A stretch of DNA of 64,000 bases, from assembly GCA_016648135.1 (NCBI GenBank), contig JADDOH010004043.1:1-64000 (forward strand). The letters are read 5' to 3'. How positions within the stretch are numbered: the first letter of the stretch is position 1; each line of letters begins with the position of its first letter. Shown here piece after piece: positions 9,254-21,899 of this stretch. Under the pieces are notes generated by a model. It searched no databases. It was not told the DNA's origin and saw only the letters and a program-made list of their open reading frames with translations. This DNA comes from Agrypnia vestita. Taxonomy: Eukaryota; Arthropoda; Insecta; Trichoptera; Phryganeidae. The position numbers and the translations under genes are program-made.

Positions 9254-12129
9254 ATTATTGATACAATAAAACAATTTTAAGCTTAGGTGTTCAGAATAGC
9301 TTATCTATCTCCATATTTATAAATTCTCACATTTCGTATCACTTACTAGTGTACGATGATATTTCCTGCGCGGCAATAATATTTTAAAGTCTCTGAAGAG
9401 TCAAATAAAATAAAAAATTCGACCGACGAAGAGATATCCTTTTCACATTTGTCGACTTGCCGTAAAAACACAAAATGTATTAGCAGACTCCCTTTAAATT
9501 CACTCTAAAGTCACCCCGCTCAAACAGGAAGAACATCCCTGTGCAGGGCGGCGCGGGTATATACACGGCGAGGGAAATGAAAGATGCACACGTGTTCTTT
9601 AAAAAGTACACCGCGAATTCCCAGCGATGATTAAATATTCATCAAAAGGATTTTCAGCTTCTCGTGTGTTCCACTTACCCTGCCCTACCCGCCTGACGGA
9701 ACACGTCGCTACATTGCTCCCTCTGAAAGATTTTTTTATCGCGCAGATATTCGGGGTAATTTTTTCTGAAATGTCAATTCTAGCTATGACGGAGAATATT
9801 ATAATAGTATCCCGCCAAACATCCTCAAACTGATTAATTTTCACTCACAAATATCGCATTATTTTTTTTAGATATTCTTATAACATGTAAGAACATGTAT
9901 GCTGTATGCATACAGCCCTATGTTTAAATATACCATGTTAGTAGCACTAAAGATTGACGAAAATAAATGCCACATTATTAATATGAAAAAAAATAAAATA
10001 GAAAAGCATGATGTTCGGTGCTGTCTGCCTATCCATCTTATATACAAAGGAAATATATATTGTGTTTGAAAGTAACTAAGCGCATAGGCAAGTATATAAT
10101 CGAGTGAAGTGAAGTATTTATAAAAAAAATGTGAAAATGTTAGTTGTCTCGTAAGAACAGTAGCAAGTCTTTGGAGTCATAGTTAACGGTAATTTAAAGT
10201 GTTAAGAGTAAATAAATTATACTGTCATCAGTCTGAGGAGGCCGGCGTGCCTCTTCATAAGACTTGGAAATATTTTCACAATTAACTTGTGTCGAAGACT
10301 GTGTTTTGCCTTTGCTCAGTCTATTTTACAGTAAGAAATAGTTGGCTGGGGTGGGGCCTTTAAATGTAATATATTGCTTGTTAAAAGGAAGAAGAGATTA
10401 GTCATAAAAGTTATTTTGAAGAAGCCTTCAACATTTCTTATAACAAATTAAATAAACTTTCAATGATTTAAATATTTATTAAAAATGTTCTCCACTGCAA
10501 ATCCAAAAAATACACTTCAGCAAAAATGCGTCGCTAAGAAGCGGTTTTGATGACAGACCAAGGTCGGCTGGGTATATTAATGTGCTCAGGATCAGTTAAC
10601 AGCATTTCATATATTGTGAGGTTAAATTTTTCAATGCTCTTTCAGGTGGATTAAAAGTGAAAGTGAATTATTTTAGATCTAAATCAAAATTAAGAGCCCA
10701 CTTGAGAAAATCAACAGCAGTTAAACTTTAAAGCTCCGTATAAGTGTTTGTGAGTGTAAAACTAATGGTAATCCTGTATAAGGTATTTTGCATTATACAT
10801 ATAATATATGCAAATAAAAGTGTAAGTCCCTCTCCAAGCACAAGAGTTTTACTCTTTTTTGGAAAGGTACAGCGAAATACCAAATGTAAAAAAATGTAAA
10901 TGATGCATTGTATAAAATATATTACACTAATATAAAAAATAATTAAAATACTTTATCACAATTTCTCTCTAATTTATATATAAGGTGCTTGCATCTAATT
11001 AAATCAAAATTGTAAACATTGCTTGCCTCAACACAAGAGTTTTCTAGTGAGACAGGCATAGTAAAACTACAAAAAAATAACAATGACAGCGTCCCCAATT
11101 TAAACTCAAGAAATAGTTTCATATCTAAATTTGGCGCGTGTTCATATCCGTAATCGTTGGTAATTTTAAATAATTGAAGTATTATGTTACATTCTGTGTA
11201 CAATCTTATAAAATAAACAAACAATAAATGTTACAGATGTTTGCCATTTTATTTATAAAGTTATTTGTTAAGACAGCCACCAAGAAAATAATATTCTTAG
11301 TAAGTATTTAAATCACAATACAGACATTTATTTATTCAGCAGATTTTATTTATCGTTCTCTAAAAATGCTTTATTTGTGTTCCAAGAACAGCCCGTGTGC
11401 TAAGAAAAATATTGCTTCGACGTAGAGATTCTTAAAAAATCAATCCTCATATTTTATTAACGCCGATCTTTCTCTAATGCTGTGCTTTTGAATACAACTA
11501 GAAAGAACGCGAAAGTTCATAAATAAGGTCGCGTATTCTTTCTAACAAGTAGACGCATGCATTTAAAACAAATGTTTTGTTTACGCTCTGGGAAAACACT
11601 TAGCAGACATACCTACCCGTTCTCATCCGAACTCTATCTTCTTATTTCATCGCTCGCTACACAGATCCCCAGAGGCTTCTACGCTTTCTTATTACCTGAG
11701 ACTAGCAGCTATCTTCAAGTCATTCAAAGCGTAAGACTCAAGTAGGTATCTACGTACAATTCTACAATTGCTGGTAGCCCGGACTACCGTTGTTGAAATG
11801 GTTTCTAGATTTGTATTTGCTTTTCATTTGGATGCCGTTGAACATTTTCTTGTTGCCATTTTATACAAACGAAGATTATTTTAATGTGATTTTTTCTTTT
11901 TGAATATATTAATTTCGTAATTGCTGTACGTCTGCATAATGTTCATCAAATGTTTGTGTTATTATCTAGTATTAAATTAGATATATCATTTTATTGTCTC
12001 ATTTAATTATTTATTTTCAGTATATTTTCATTGAACATCTTGATACTAATTAAACATAATTAGATACATTGTAGGTAAATCATTTACATATATGCAATGG
12101 CGTGCTTATGTAAATCTTTTACACAGTCA
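9254..12129. other. Unassigned intergenic DNA
   Basis: No gene recognised. A mildly GC-rich stretch lies at about 9500-9740, where overlapping frames on both strands (68-81 codons) look like mirror shadows. At 10943-11224 a minus-strand 93-codon frame contains DYGYEHAPNLDMK, whose DNA resembles 1345-1400, so it is probably an old repeat. The rest is AT-rich. Confidence 0.35.
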
Positions 12130-12430
12130 TAATAATAATCCTCTTAATCCCCTCGTCCTAGTAGGGTCAGGGGCCCAAAGACTCGTTAAGGTGCTTCCAT
12201 ATTCCCCTGTCTTGCGCTGCTTCTGCATGAGCCAACCAGTCTAGACTCATTCTGTTTTCATATGCATTTTTTGTTGCTTCTCCCATCTTAATCTGGGGCG
12301 ACCCACCTGCCGTATTACTTCCGGGGTTGCTAAAAGGATTCTTCTTTTTATTTGTTCCACTGGCATTCTTAGCACATGTCCATTTGTGATTTTTCTATGT
12401 GTAGAAGTAGGGGCTCTATGCCGAATGTGT
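12130..12430 (-). pseudogene. LINE C-terminal fragment
   Basis: Minus-strand frames read THRKITNGHVLRMP, then RRILLATPEVIRQVGRPRLRWE, and after a frameshift YENRMSLDWLAHAEAAQDRG followed by IWKHLNESLGP and a stop. The GHV-RMP motif, GRPRLRWE block and AAQDRGIW-L end are the usual order at the C-terminus of many insect non-LTR retrotransposons. The frame is broken at least once and lacks the reverse-transcriptase core, so it is a 5'-truncated dead copy. Confidence 0.7.
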
Positions 12431-12679
12431 GCCCGCTTGTACAGTAATAAAATTGTCTTATTACAGTAAGTCAACAATATGTGATTTATTAAATAAGATA
12501 TTTGAATAAGTGTAGGTATACAGAAGCACAAAGCACGGAATACAATTTCAATATAATGTTTACGTTGTAATTACATATTGTGAAATAAATAAATTTTCAT
12601 GCAGTCATAATCTCAAACTTGGATAACGAATGCGAATGGTCAGATGCTACGTGTTCTGAATATTATTTTATAGAATGGA

Positions 12680-13080
12680 AGCATAGACGCTTACCAAAGA
12701 CTTAATAAGTGACTTGAATGATTCGAGATGTGAATCGACAGAAGAATACTCAGAATAAACTGGATGTACAGAGTTACAAGTGAAGATGATATGGTTCGGA
12801 TGAATAGAAAAGAGGCAATTGGGACAAAAAAATGAAAACTTCAATATCTCTGACATGTGATGAGACGTCCAAAGAAGTACGAGATTTTGCACCTCATAAT
12901 TCAGGAAAAGATAGAGATCAAGACCCTGGAAGAAGAAGAATATCACGGCTGAAAAACCTAAGACAGTGATTTGGCCAGTCTACTGTAGAACTATTACGGG
13001 ACACAGTAAATATAGTCAACATGACATAACAGCCAACGTCCGTTGAACAGCTAGGGCACAAGATGAACAAATAAATGTAA
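12680..13080 (+). pseudogene. LINE C-terminal fragment with 3' tail
   Basis: Plus-strand pieces read RRPKKYEILHLIIQEKIEIK and then, one frame over, GRRRISRLKNLRQ and FGQSTVELLRDTVNIVNMT. This matches the order KYE-L-LI-QGKI, GRRRISWLKNLR-WF, ST-EL-R seen at the end of a common insect LINE family. The 3' tail CAACGTCCGTTGAACAG-TAGGGCAC is also present at 35819-35865, giving independent support that it is a family terminus. Stops and a frameshift mark it as dead. Confidence 0.7.
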
Positions 13081-13511
13081 GCATTTAAGTGCCTTTGCCA
13101 ATACGAATGATTTTTGAAATGGGGCCATTAATCCCGTAGTAGATCTTTTTGTATAGAAATGGAAATAGAAAAAATAAATTGAATAAATTGTCTACACTAC
13201 ACAAAAAATCTAAATATAATTATTTAGTCGTCTGTCTGTCCCGTAACTCCATAACACCCTGGAATTCACGACTAAAATACGAAATTACACGGCTAGAGAA
13301 AGACTCAAACCTCGGTCGCGCGGACAGCAACGCGGCAACTAACCGACATGCCCACCACCGCTTTTCCATATTCCGTCAAAAATACACTAATATACTACAC
13401 ATTATAAGAGCAGGGATTAGCTAAGACGCGAACCATTAATTTACTCCTTCTACGTTCGACAGGCTTTTTATTATGTATAAATAAATAAATAAAACTTCAA
13501 TTATTATTGTT

Positions 13512-13540
13512 CCGTGATTTTTCACGGGTGTACGGCTAGT
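13512..13540 (+). mobile_element. Helitron-type 3' terminus
   Basis: CCGTGA-TTTT-TCACGG (13512-13527) is a perfect 6-bp hairpin, followed by GTGTACGG and CTAGT (13536-13540) before A. The same hairpin and end occur at 51336-51366 (+), 40476-40505 (-) and in altered form at 33121 (-). Sequence from about 13220 (GTCTGTCTGTCCCGTAACTC) resembles 51180-51200, so the body probably reaches at least that far. Confidence 0.75.
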
Positions 13541-15429
13541 ATAATATACAAGTACACAGACGCGAGACAATCGGGATGCGGCTGACCAAGTCGTCAGTCT
13601 TTAGGGATCGTGTGCTTGAAACCGCATTTAAAACGCGCGTTCGTCCCATTAAGCTATGTAAAACGAATCAGTGTAGAAATGAGGGTACATTTTGTATGTG
13701 TACATGTGTATGTGAGGAGATCGTTTAGGCGGGTCTGGGGAGTACTGACAAGTACATGAGAAGGAATCTAATTGAGGCTATTACAGGCCATAAATTCACA
13801 ATTCTTTTAATGGGCTGTCTAATCAAGCTGCGATTGGATGCAGAGTAGAAGTATAATTTTAGAGTGGGTGCATGTATATGTGCCTGTACGCGTTTACAAT
13901 AATAATTTATTGTATACTACGAAATTTGATTGCTATTTCAACTTTTGTTCCAAACAAGTAAAAATAAATAAACAGATTAATTTCTATACTGTACGACATT
14001 GCAAAAAATATACACTACAATATATATCTTACAAAGTGTTAAAATTCGATAATGTATACGTTATCGAAAAGTAATACATATATTCACTTTACTAGCTAAT
14101 GTATTCATTATCAAAATGTACACTTTGTAACATATACATACAATAGACTTTATCATCATTTTCTCAATCAGAGACTCTATTAACTTTATTACAATACAAG
14201 AAAGTGACGATAAGGAGAATATGAAATTAAATTTTATTATTAATTATTATTAAACCAAAAAAAAAATTATTAAACCACTTCTTGATGCATACCTATACTA
14301 TCACGGGATTTTTAATAAGAAGAGGATAAAATGATGGAAAGCCAAGTGTCATTATCATTCTTATTACACTTGTTTCTTTACATTAATTTTATTGAAAAAC
14401 CTAAAAAAAAATATATATAATTTTAACCTTTTATGTGAACCTACTTATTTTTGTGTTTTTGTATTTGGAAAATAATTTCATAGTACCACCATACATAAAT
14501 TCGTATAACCAGAGGAAATATAATTCTCCTCAATCTTACAGCATCTCTGATACGAAATAAGATATTTTCTTGGTTATATATTTTATCTTCCTTATATTTT
14601 AAAAGGGAGGCAGTAAGTATAATATATGTTAAAATACTTTCTGGAAACATCTCAACCATCCTTTAAATGTTGGTTGAATACGATTTCTATTATATTTATA
14701 CGCGCTCTTCTGCTTCGATGCAAAAATCTCCGAGATGCATCTTTCGTTATACAAGGAGGGTTGCTACCCCTCGAAAGGTTGGACCCAGAACCTCCCTTAT
14801 ACTCTACATGCGCATTATGGCAATATCATCTGGGACTAATTACATTTAGGGCCAATTAGTTCCAGACCGCAACCAACGTATCTCAGGCCGGACCGGTAAT
14901 TTTAATATGTTGATTAAAACACTTTCAAAATTAAGATATTGTTAATATTTTTATAATATGACATGTTAAATTATATCGCATGTCTGTATTTAATTTATTA
15001 TCTGTAATTTTAAAATATTAATAACGCAGTACTTAATATAATCGTGATTATTTGATCTGACCGTTAATTATGATTTACAAAATACTCGAAAATTAGTCTA
15101 GTAAAAACGGTTCTTTGGGAAAAAGTACATGATCTGACTTTCGAAAATAATATATGTTAATATGACAACTGAAAACAAAACAAAAATAAAAAACAGAAAC
15201 GTACAGGTTTTTGTTTATGTTTTCTACGTCTGTAACCCGAAATACGCACTGGAGAAAATGATGCAACACACTTCAGTCACCGATAGAAAATTAGGAATAG
15301 ATCTATTGAGAGATATATTGTTATAACTTCTCCAGTTTTAGTATTTAGTCTATGTTGGTAAAAATGTTTCTTATTATTTGTCCTCGACGTATCTCGTTCA
15401 CGAGGGGTCGGTAAACCTAATTATTCCGC
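13541..15429. other. Unassigned intergenic DNA
   Basis: 13550-13870 is less AT-rich and has no copy elsewhere in the window. 14680-14880 has overlapping plus-strand frames of 60-77 codons without a domain. Remainder AT-rich. No gene assigned. Confidence 0.35.
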
Positions 15430-15615
15430 TCCAATTTGTTCTGTTCTGGTCTAAGATTGCTACAAACTGAAATTATTTTTGCTCCTGGTCTATATGGTCT
15501 TTTTTTAACGGTCGGAATACTCACTTTCCTTGAGAATCAAGTGATCTTTCTTCCTTCGCTTTACATGTTTATACCATCTAAGAAGGCCTTGAAAAACAAA
15601 GACTACGTTAAAAAA
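15430..15615 (-). pseudogene. Possible LINE fragment
   Basis: Minus-strand reading gives WYKHVKRRKKDHLILKESEY, similar to the RWYGHVRRR-DH motif of LINE tails (compare 50240-50570). The segment is short and heavily broken, so the call is tentative. Confidence 0.35.
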
Positions 15616-15699
15616 ATTATCTAGCCCACCTCAGCATTTACATTTTGAAGTTGTGTTTTGATTACAGATAAGATAATATTTTATTAATCAATTAGTGTA

Positions 15700-15840
15700 T
15701 ATTATAGATATCTCACAGAGACGAAACTGTATTAATTATGGGAAAGTAGGTATAGAAGTCATTTGGGTGTAACAGGACTTATGACCTGTCTTTTGGTAGG
15801 CTTAAGTGATCACTTTACACAATTGTAACATTCGCCATTT
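15700..15840 (-). repeat. Interspersed repeat, GTGATCACTTAAGCC family, copy 2
   Basis: Inverted relative to copy 1: CTCACAGAGACGAAACTGTA, then GACTTATGACCTGTC, then GGCTTAAGTGATCAC. Block order matches the family in reverse complement. Confidence 0.55.
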
Positions 15841-17139
15841 CCACCCATGATAGAATATACCATGCTTATTCATTTTTTTGGAAGTTGTATATATGTTCAA
15901 ATTGCGTGAAGCTTTCATATATGAGTTGTAAGCGCCTTTTCCATGCGGCCTGTACAAAGCCATTTTCATTCCCCTAAATCCCCACAGATGTCGCTAATGA
16001 GAAAATCTACAATTGATTTTACGGAATTTAGGGAGCAATATCCTTTTTATTATTTATTTAAAGTTACAATGTATAGGTATTTGATGCAGAAAACATTGAA
16101 ATATTGATTCACAAGTGGTTGTTTTCACTGGATATAAACACCCATCTTAGAATACTTAACAATAGTTGTTCCTCTGAAATCGCTAGAAATAAATTAAACG
16201 CAGTCTCCTGAAAATGAGCCGGGAGAGAAGTAGAGTACGTCTGTGCAATTTACATTGAAATGGGAATGTTGGTTGGCAATATTAATTAAAGTGCCGAGCT
16301 GCCAGCGGAACTTTTCGAGATTCTTCTTTTCTGTTGCAATAAATATTATCATTTAGGTACCTACATATATTTAATTATTCATCAGATTATACGATTTCAG
16401 GTGAACGTAATTTTAATTACTTATACTCGCTGAAAAATCTGTGTAATTTAATTCTGTACCTTTATTTTATATGCGGCTTGCGTATCGCGTGTATGGGCAT
16501 CAAGCAAAGTAGTATATATTAAATATAATATACTTATACTACATTTCAATGAATGGTAATTTCAAGACTTGCATGAGAAGATTTTGTGTTACAATAAAAC
16601 AATTTCGATTAATTTATTAAGCATTTATTTTTTTTCATTTTTTCAACAACGTTTTACCACAAATACTAATTTTTACCCTATGTTTAAAAGACTCCATTTC
16701 CTGTAAAATCTCTTAAATTTAATTTATTTTATTTTACATTTCGTTTAATTTTTAAGGAGCTGAGCGTCACAAAATTTATAAAATAGGGAAAAATTGGGTA
16801 GTCTGTCATATGGAGAGACAGCAAACACCGAAGTCCCTGCTGAATATAAGACCAATAGGGTGAAGGAGCTTAAGAAAGCCAAAACTTAGGTGAAGTTATA
16901 ACATATCCAAAGATATATTTACCTTGGGGATCCAGGAGTGAAGAGAGCAGACGCAAGACTGATATCAGTGAAAGAAGACTCTTAAGGAGTTTTAGTACCA
17001 CCGGGGCTTAAAGAGCTAACAGTTATGATCGTGGTAATTAGGTTCTTAAAGACAACTTAATTTTTTTTAATTATCTAAATTTCTGCTTATTAAGTCTGTT
17101 TGTGCAGGAGTTTCCACTTGTGATGTGATTTCTGCTATC
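15841..17139. other. Unassigned intergenic DNA
   Basis: No recognised gene. Around 16800-17030 the base composition is more balanced and reads partly open on the plus strand (YIYLGDPGVKRADARL), but with stops and no family I recognise. Confidence 0.3.
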
Positions 17140-17460
17140 TCTTCATTTCCCTGGTGGACACTGTCCATCCGATACGTCACGCGGAGCTATGTACGGAATT
17201 CTTGTTGTACTCATACTCATACATGCACACATACGTATTGGTACCAGTATCGTTGATTCTGTCGCTCTCATCTGACCATATCTTGAACCTTGCAGACCTC
17301 TCGTATTGCTGTATTCCTTACATGCAAAACGTTCCCAGCAATAGCATGCAAAGTTCTCATTTCAGTTGTTCATAGCATGCTCTTAGTCTTGACAATGTCC
17401 TCCCTTGCTTTAATGCCATATGTGAAGATAGGTCGTATACAGGTCTTATAAATATGTATC
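17140..17460 (-). pseudogene. LINE reverse-transcriptase fragment
   Basis: Minus strand reads HIYKTCIRPIFTYGIKARED near 17380-17460, then MRTLHAIAGNVLHV and RNTAIREVCKVQDMV. IYKTCIRP-LTYG is the classical segment after the reverse-transcriptase catalytic core in insect LINEs, and RNT-IR-C-VQD-V follows it in order (compare 46.0-46.3 kb). The copy ends before the GHVERM block and is not contiguous with the neighbouring fragment, which is the downstream part of a LINE although it lies upstream here. Confidence 0.7.
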
Positions 17461-17479
17461 TTTCTATCTTTTCTCGTAT

Positions 17480-17995
17480 CTTTATTCCTCCATATGACAT
17501 ATCTTAGGCAGCCTGCCACAACTTCTTATTTTTATATAATCTATAATCATCATTACATGGTACGATCCATTGAGGATCTTGGCCCACTTAAAGTAGAAGT
17601 TGATACCACTGCCGCATGTCGCTGCAGTAGGTCTTCCAGTGGTGTACACAAAGTTTTCTTACGTCGCTCTCAATACTATCACTCCATCTTCTTCGGGGTC
17701 TCCCTTTGGTCGCGTTTCTTGTGGTTACTGGTACAGTGCCATATGAGGGTACCTTGGTGGAGGCATTATTTGGATGTCGGGCCCAGTAGAATCGGGCGAT
17801 CTTCAGTGTTATCTGGTTTGTCATACAAAACTTGTCGCTCACGGTTTCACCTGATTTCCATTTTCTTTTATGGCTTCGGAAATGTTTAATATTTCAGAAT
17901 ACTTTCCTCTCCCATCTCTCTCAAATATAAATCAGCTATCTCTCTCTCACCCAGATACTAATGTTTTCTTTTTTTAGGATTAAGGCCCATGTTTC
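17480..17995 (-). pseudogene. LINE C-terminal fragment, second copy in tandem
   Basis: Minus strand reads YVIETWALILKK at 17960-17995, then a decayed stretch, ARHPNNASTKVPSYGTVPVT and TRNATKGRPRRRWSDSIESD, ending WKTYCSDMRQWYQLLL near 17588. ETW-L, GRPRRRW-D-IE and W---R--W is the normal N-to-C order for a LINE tail. Because the adjacent 17140-17460 piece carries more N-terminal sequence but lies further 3' on the same strand, these are two insertions, or a rearranged copy. Confidence 0.7.
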
Positions 17996-19794
17996 AATAA
18001 CGTATAATACAATTATGCGATGGCAATAAATTTTTAATTTTTATTTGTATTGTATATTGGATAAGCAATTATATTTGTAATTTTACATAATTTTAAAAAA
18101 CACCCTCTTAATTTTAGCACATAGCAATTCAAGGTCGTAATTCGTCAAAGTAAAATTCTATGGATATCTTACAGCTACTATAGATTATCTTTACTTTTCT
18201 CATTAAACTTTTTTTTCTTTAGAAGACGTTTCCTTTCATTGAAGATTTCTTTGGACTTACCTTTACAATTAATTTATAATTTACTTTTAATTAAAATATT
18301 TACAATTTTCTAAACTACGTTATGATTGGATTTCTTCAAAATATAATTAAACTTTAAAGTTTGCTTGTAAGGAAAGAATTTAAATTACGCTTCCCTTTTA
18401 ATGGTAAATTTAGCGTCAATCGCAGAAAATACTCGTAACTTGCTCACTGCGCCACCTTCATTCTGTCGTAATGAGTTGCAGGTATAACTATCACAAGGAA
18501 TTAGTTGTGGAAAGAGATGCTCGTAAATATTTATGCCATATTCTTGGGCAAAAGTTAGGAATAAGAAGAAAAATATTTTTTACAGCACCGAATCTGTTTA
18601 ATGCCATTGAAATCGAAATAAAATAAAATATATATGAATCAATTGGAAAGATGATGAGACAAATATCTATGTACCGAAATAATATTAGGTTACCCCATAT
18701 TATTTAGGGGATAAGACCCTGGAATTTTCACTCGCCGGAAGAATGCGTTTGTATTATGTCAAGAGGCCCCAGTATACGATTTTCGTATTTGCTCTCGATT
18801 TAGCTAAATTTAACGAAAACTTATTAAATCATTTTGCAAAACCCATGGCTTAACAGGTTTTTAATCAATTTTATTATGATAGATCCATTTACTCTTTAAA
18901 AAAATATGAACAAATATATTATTATAACATAAAAAAATTATAACCCCGAAACACTATTTTAGTTTTCATGCAATAGAGTTTTCTTTGGTACACTTAATCT
19001 CGTATATTTTCAAATAAAGACCATATATTTTATTTACAAATTGATTTATATAGTTTGAAGAAGTGGTGCTATTCAGACATTATATTTTTCGACAAGTTGT
19101 TAAATATATCGTTTTAAAAAAGACAAAAATTAAACGATCTTTTTCCTTTATTGCTGTATCCATAAAACCATTGAAATATGGATTATTTTAATTAAATGTC
19201 CTAAGAAAAATTCTCTGTCACTAATATAAAATTCAAAAAATTATACCTCATACTCAAGAAGTCGAATTAATTAAATCGTATAGTCTGAAATGCGCGGCCT
19301 CCCGCGCCTAGCGCGCCGCGCACGGCCACAACAGACTATCTTCAAGTTTACGACGAATTTTAGACTTATATTATAATATATCTTATAGGTATATACAGTA
19401 TACAGCCTTCTTTAAAATATGCATCAGTCAGTTATCAACTTTATATTTGCAATGTATTATATTAATATCATTATATATTATATTATATTATTAATATTAT
19501 AATATCAAAACACCGGTAATTAATCAATACCACTTATTATAATATAATATAATTAATATAATATCTTACTTATAATACACGCTCTAATTTGGGATTTTAC
19601 ATCATTAAAAAACGTATCTAAATATTCTATGTACTTAGATATAAAAATATGACAATTATTATATATAAGTACATAGAATATGAATTATTAAAATAATATG
19701 ACAAAAAATAAAATAATATTAGAACTGTGCATTAATTTTGAGGGACTTTTTAATAAAATTACTGCATTGTTTTTTAAAAGTGGTGTTAAAAATC
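17996..19794. other. Very AT-rich unassigned DNA
   Basis: Contains short AT palindromes (for example ATATTCTATGTACTTAGATA at 19621 opposed to TATATAAGTACATAGAATAT at 19662), and one compact GC-rich patch of about 50 bp at 19288-19335 (GCGCGGCCTCCCGCGCC). No gene seen. Confidence 0.4.
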
Positions 19795-20440
19795 ATTCAA
19801 AGTATTGTTTACTGCTAGCTAGATACCATATCGGAAAACGAATCGTTTTTTGAGGATATCCACGAGTCAACCTATTTTTTGTAACTTCATAAAAAGTATT
19901 ACTCGGCCCAGCCATGTTGTGCCAGCTATGGATCGAAATAAGTGGTGTTCGGAAGGAGCAATGTCTGGAGAATACAGCGGGTGGAATAGGAATTCCCATT
20001 TCAGCATTTCCAAGTATCAGCAGTACGAGCGGCTCATAGTACACAACACCAAGCAGATCCCACCAAATACAGGGCGTGAGATTCGATCCATAGACATTCG
20101 ACTTTGCCGTCGATGTTGATGCATGGCCGGGCTTATCCCATGATTTTCGTGTTGTATCCACTTTTTGTTTACCACATGTTTGTCTATTGTATCCACTTTT
20201 CATCGCCAGTGACTATAGAATGAAGAAAACCTCTTCGATTCTGCCGTTAAAGAAGCTGAACACAAATAAAAAACCACCTTTCCACGTCTCTTGACTTCAG
20301 TTCGTATGGACCTATTTTTCTTGCTTTTGAATTAATTTCAGTATATGTAAGCATCTAAAAATGATTGAACGATCGACTCTCAATGATTCTGCAAGTTTAT
20401 CTCCCGTTTGACGCGAGTGTTTGTGTACACTTAAAATGAC
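19795..20440 (-). pseudogene. Decayed mariner transposase
   Basis: Read on the minus strand, pieces appear in the order of a mariner transposase: GEKLAESLRVDRSII (DNA-binding region), IQKQEK, KGGFL-like text, IVTGDEKWIQ (first catalytic D), SWDKPGHASTSTAK, CIWWDLLGVVYYEPL, YSPDIAPSEHHLFRSI, and FYEVTKNRL to KQYFE with a stop. The HDNARPH block with the second catalytic D is missing, the third D is replaced by E (APSEHH), and frames shift repeatedly, so it is inactive. It differs from the mariner at 53.1 kb (WWDLLGVVYYE versus WWTSAGVVHYS), so it is a separate, older lineage. Terminal repeats were not found. Confidence 0.75.
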
Positions 20441-21059
20441 ACATACTGAAAACTAAAGCCGTATGATAGTGCTTTGACATGAATGTGACAGTGCGATATA
20501 GTACAAGTTATGGCCTGTCTTAGGAATCTCTCAAAATTAACGCACGGTCCTAATATTATCAATGAAAATACAGTAAGTAATATTTAGTTCAAGCTACATA
20601 GGCTAGGTTATCGGACATGTGCGCTGTAGTACTTATCAAGAAATGAAGAGGCTGGCAGGTGACAGAGTGATAGAAAAGAGTGGAGAGAATGAATGCTTGG
20701 TGTAGACCAATGCTAAGATTGAGACCCAAAAAATATTTAGAAAGTAGTAAGAAGTGAAAGAAAATACAATATGTAAATAGTAGATACAAAAGAAGAAACG
20801 AATTAAAAAATGAGAAAATTTAAAAAACTAATAATAATAGATCACGTATGTATATAGAAAAACTATAAATAAGAAGATGAGTAGATTTTTCTTTTGAATG
20901 TGTGTATAGAAAATATAGAAACCGAACTATGTTGATTACCCACTATGAAAACAATTAACGAATTTAAAATTTCGCCGGCATAAAAATGTTGTACCCAAAC
21001 GTTTGTAAGCATTAGAGTAATTTTCTAAAACTCATTTATGATTATTTGAACTCCTTCAC
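20441..21059. other. Unassigned DNA
   Basis: AT-rich, no convincing gene. A stretch at 20590-20770 has LINE-tail-like composition but no diagnostic motif. Confidence 0.3.
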
Positions 21060-21310
21060 TTAATCCAGAACGACCCGCGGTCCAGGGCACCGGGCGGTTG
21101 AATGTCCCGGTTTGGGGTAGCCGGGAGTCAAGCGGCCGCATCAACTATTCATCACGGGGTGTCTCCCTCGCAAAATGTCGGCTATTATTTTTCAACTGGC
21201 CGGCTGTTCAGCAGCTTCAACAAACATTTGGCCGAAATAATGATGATCGCGGAACCGCGCAGAGGCGTGGAAACGGTTTCATAAAATTACGTAACGGTTC
21301 ATGAAGGGGG
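21060..21310. other. GC-rich island, apparently single copy
   Basis: Balanced to GC-rich sequence (GACCCGCGGTCCAGGGCACC near 21071; AGCGGCCGCATC near 21131) inside AT-rich DNA. Two overlapping plus-strand frames of 60-68 codons lack domains. No other copy in the window. Confidence 0.4.
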
Positions 21311-21367
21311 TTTTATGGCATGTAAGCAATTTTTCATTGAAAAATGATGAGCGTGATTTCTGAATCA

Positions 21368-21630
21368 ATATCGTCGGCGTCAGTGCAGGACCTCGTAAAT
21401 AAACGAGACTTATTTTTACAGGGACACTTAAAACTTTCCCAAAAGCATTCAAATGTCCCATTATGTACTTAGAAGCTTTTAGATTATCCTATTTTACGGA
21501 CCGAGTATGTTGAGTAGCAACTTGCATTTTTGTCACTAGATGGCAGGATGGGTAATTTAACGATTTCCATCAAAAACGTGTTTTAACCAAAAATTGTAGA
21601 TACAAGGTCCTGCACTGACGCCGACGATAT
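21368..21630. mobile_element. Short inverted-repeat element with perfect 25-bp ends
   Basis: 21368-21392 and 21606-21630 are exact reverse complements (starting ATATCGTCGGCGTCAGTGCA), bounding a 263-bp segment. The middle is AT-rich with no frame. GC-rich perfect ends on an AT-rich body indicate a young MITE; target duplication is not clear. Confidence 0.8.
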
Positions 21631-21899
21631 GTACCTAAGTCTCTCTAAGAAATTACACAAACGCGAAACTTTTATAGAATATTAAAATATTATAGGTGTA
21701 TCCAAAAAAGGATGTTTTTCGAAATAAAGGAGATTGTTTTTTTAAACAAGTTTATTTAAAAATTATTTTCCTTTGATATATGCGACTGTCCAATTATTCT
21801 ATCGAGTTTTTGATTCTTCTCTCCCTCTCATAGACTTTGATGAGCAAAATACTCTGTAAGGACCGTTTTTATTTCACTAGCGCTATTAATTTTTTTTCC

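Noticed and set aside
17588..17842. Host gene with GRPRRRW motif
   Set aside because: The motif and its neighbours match the usual LINE C-terminal region and the frame is broken on both sides.
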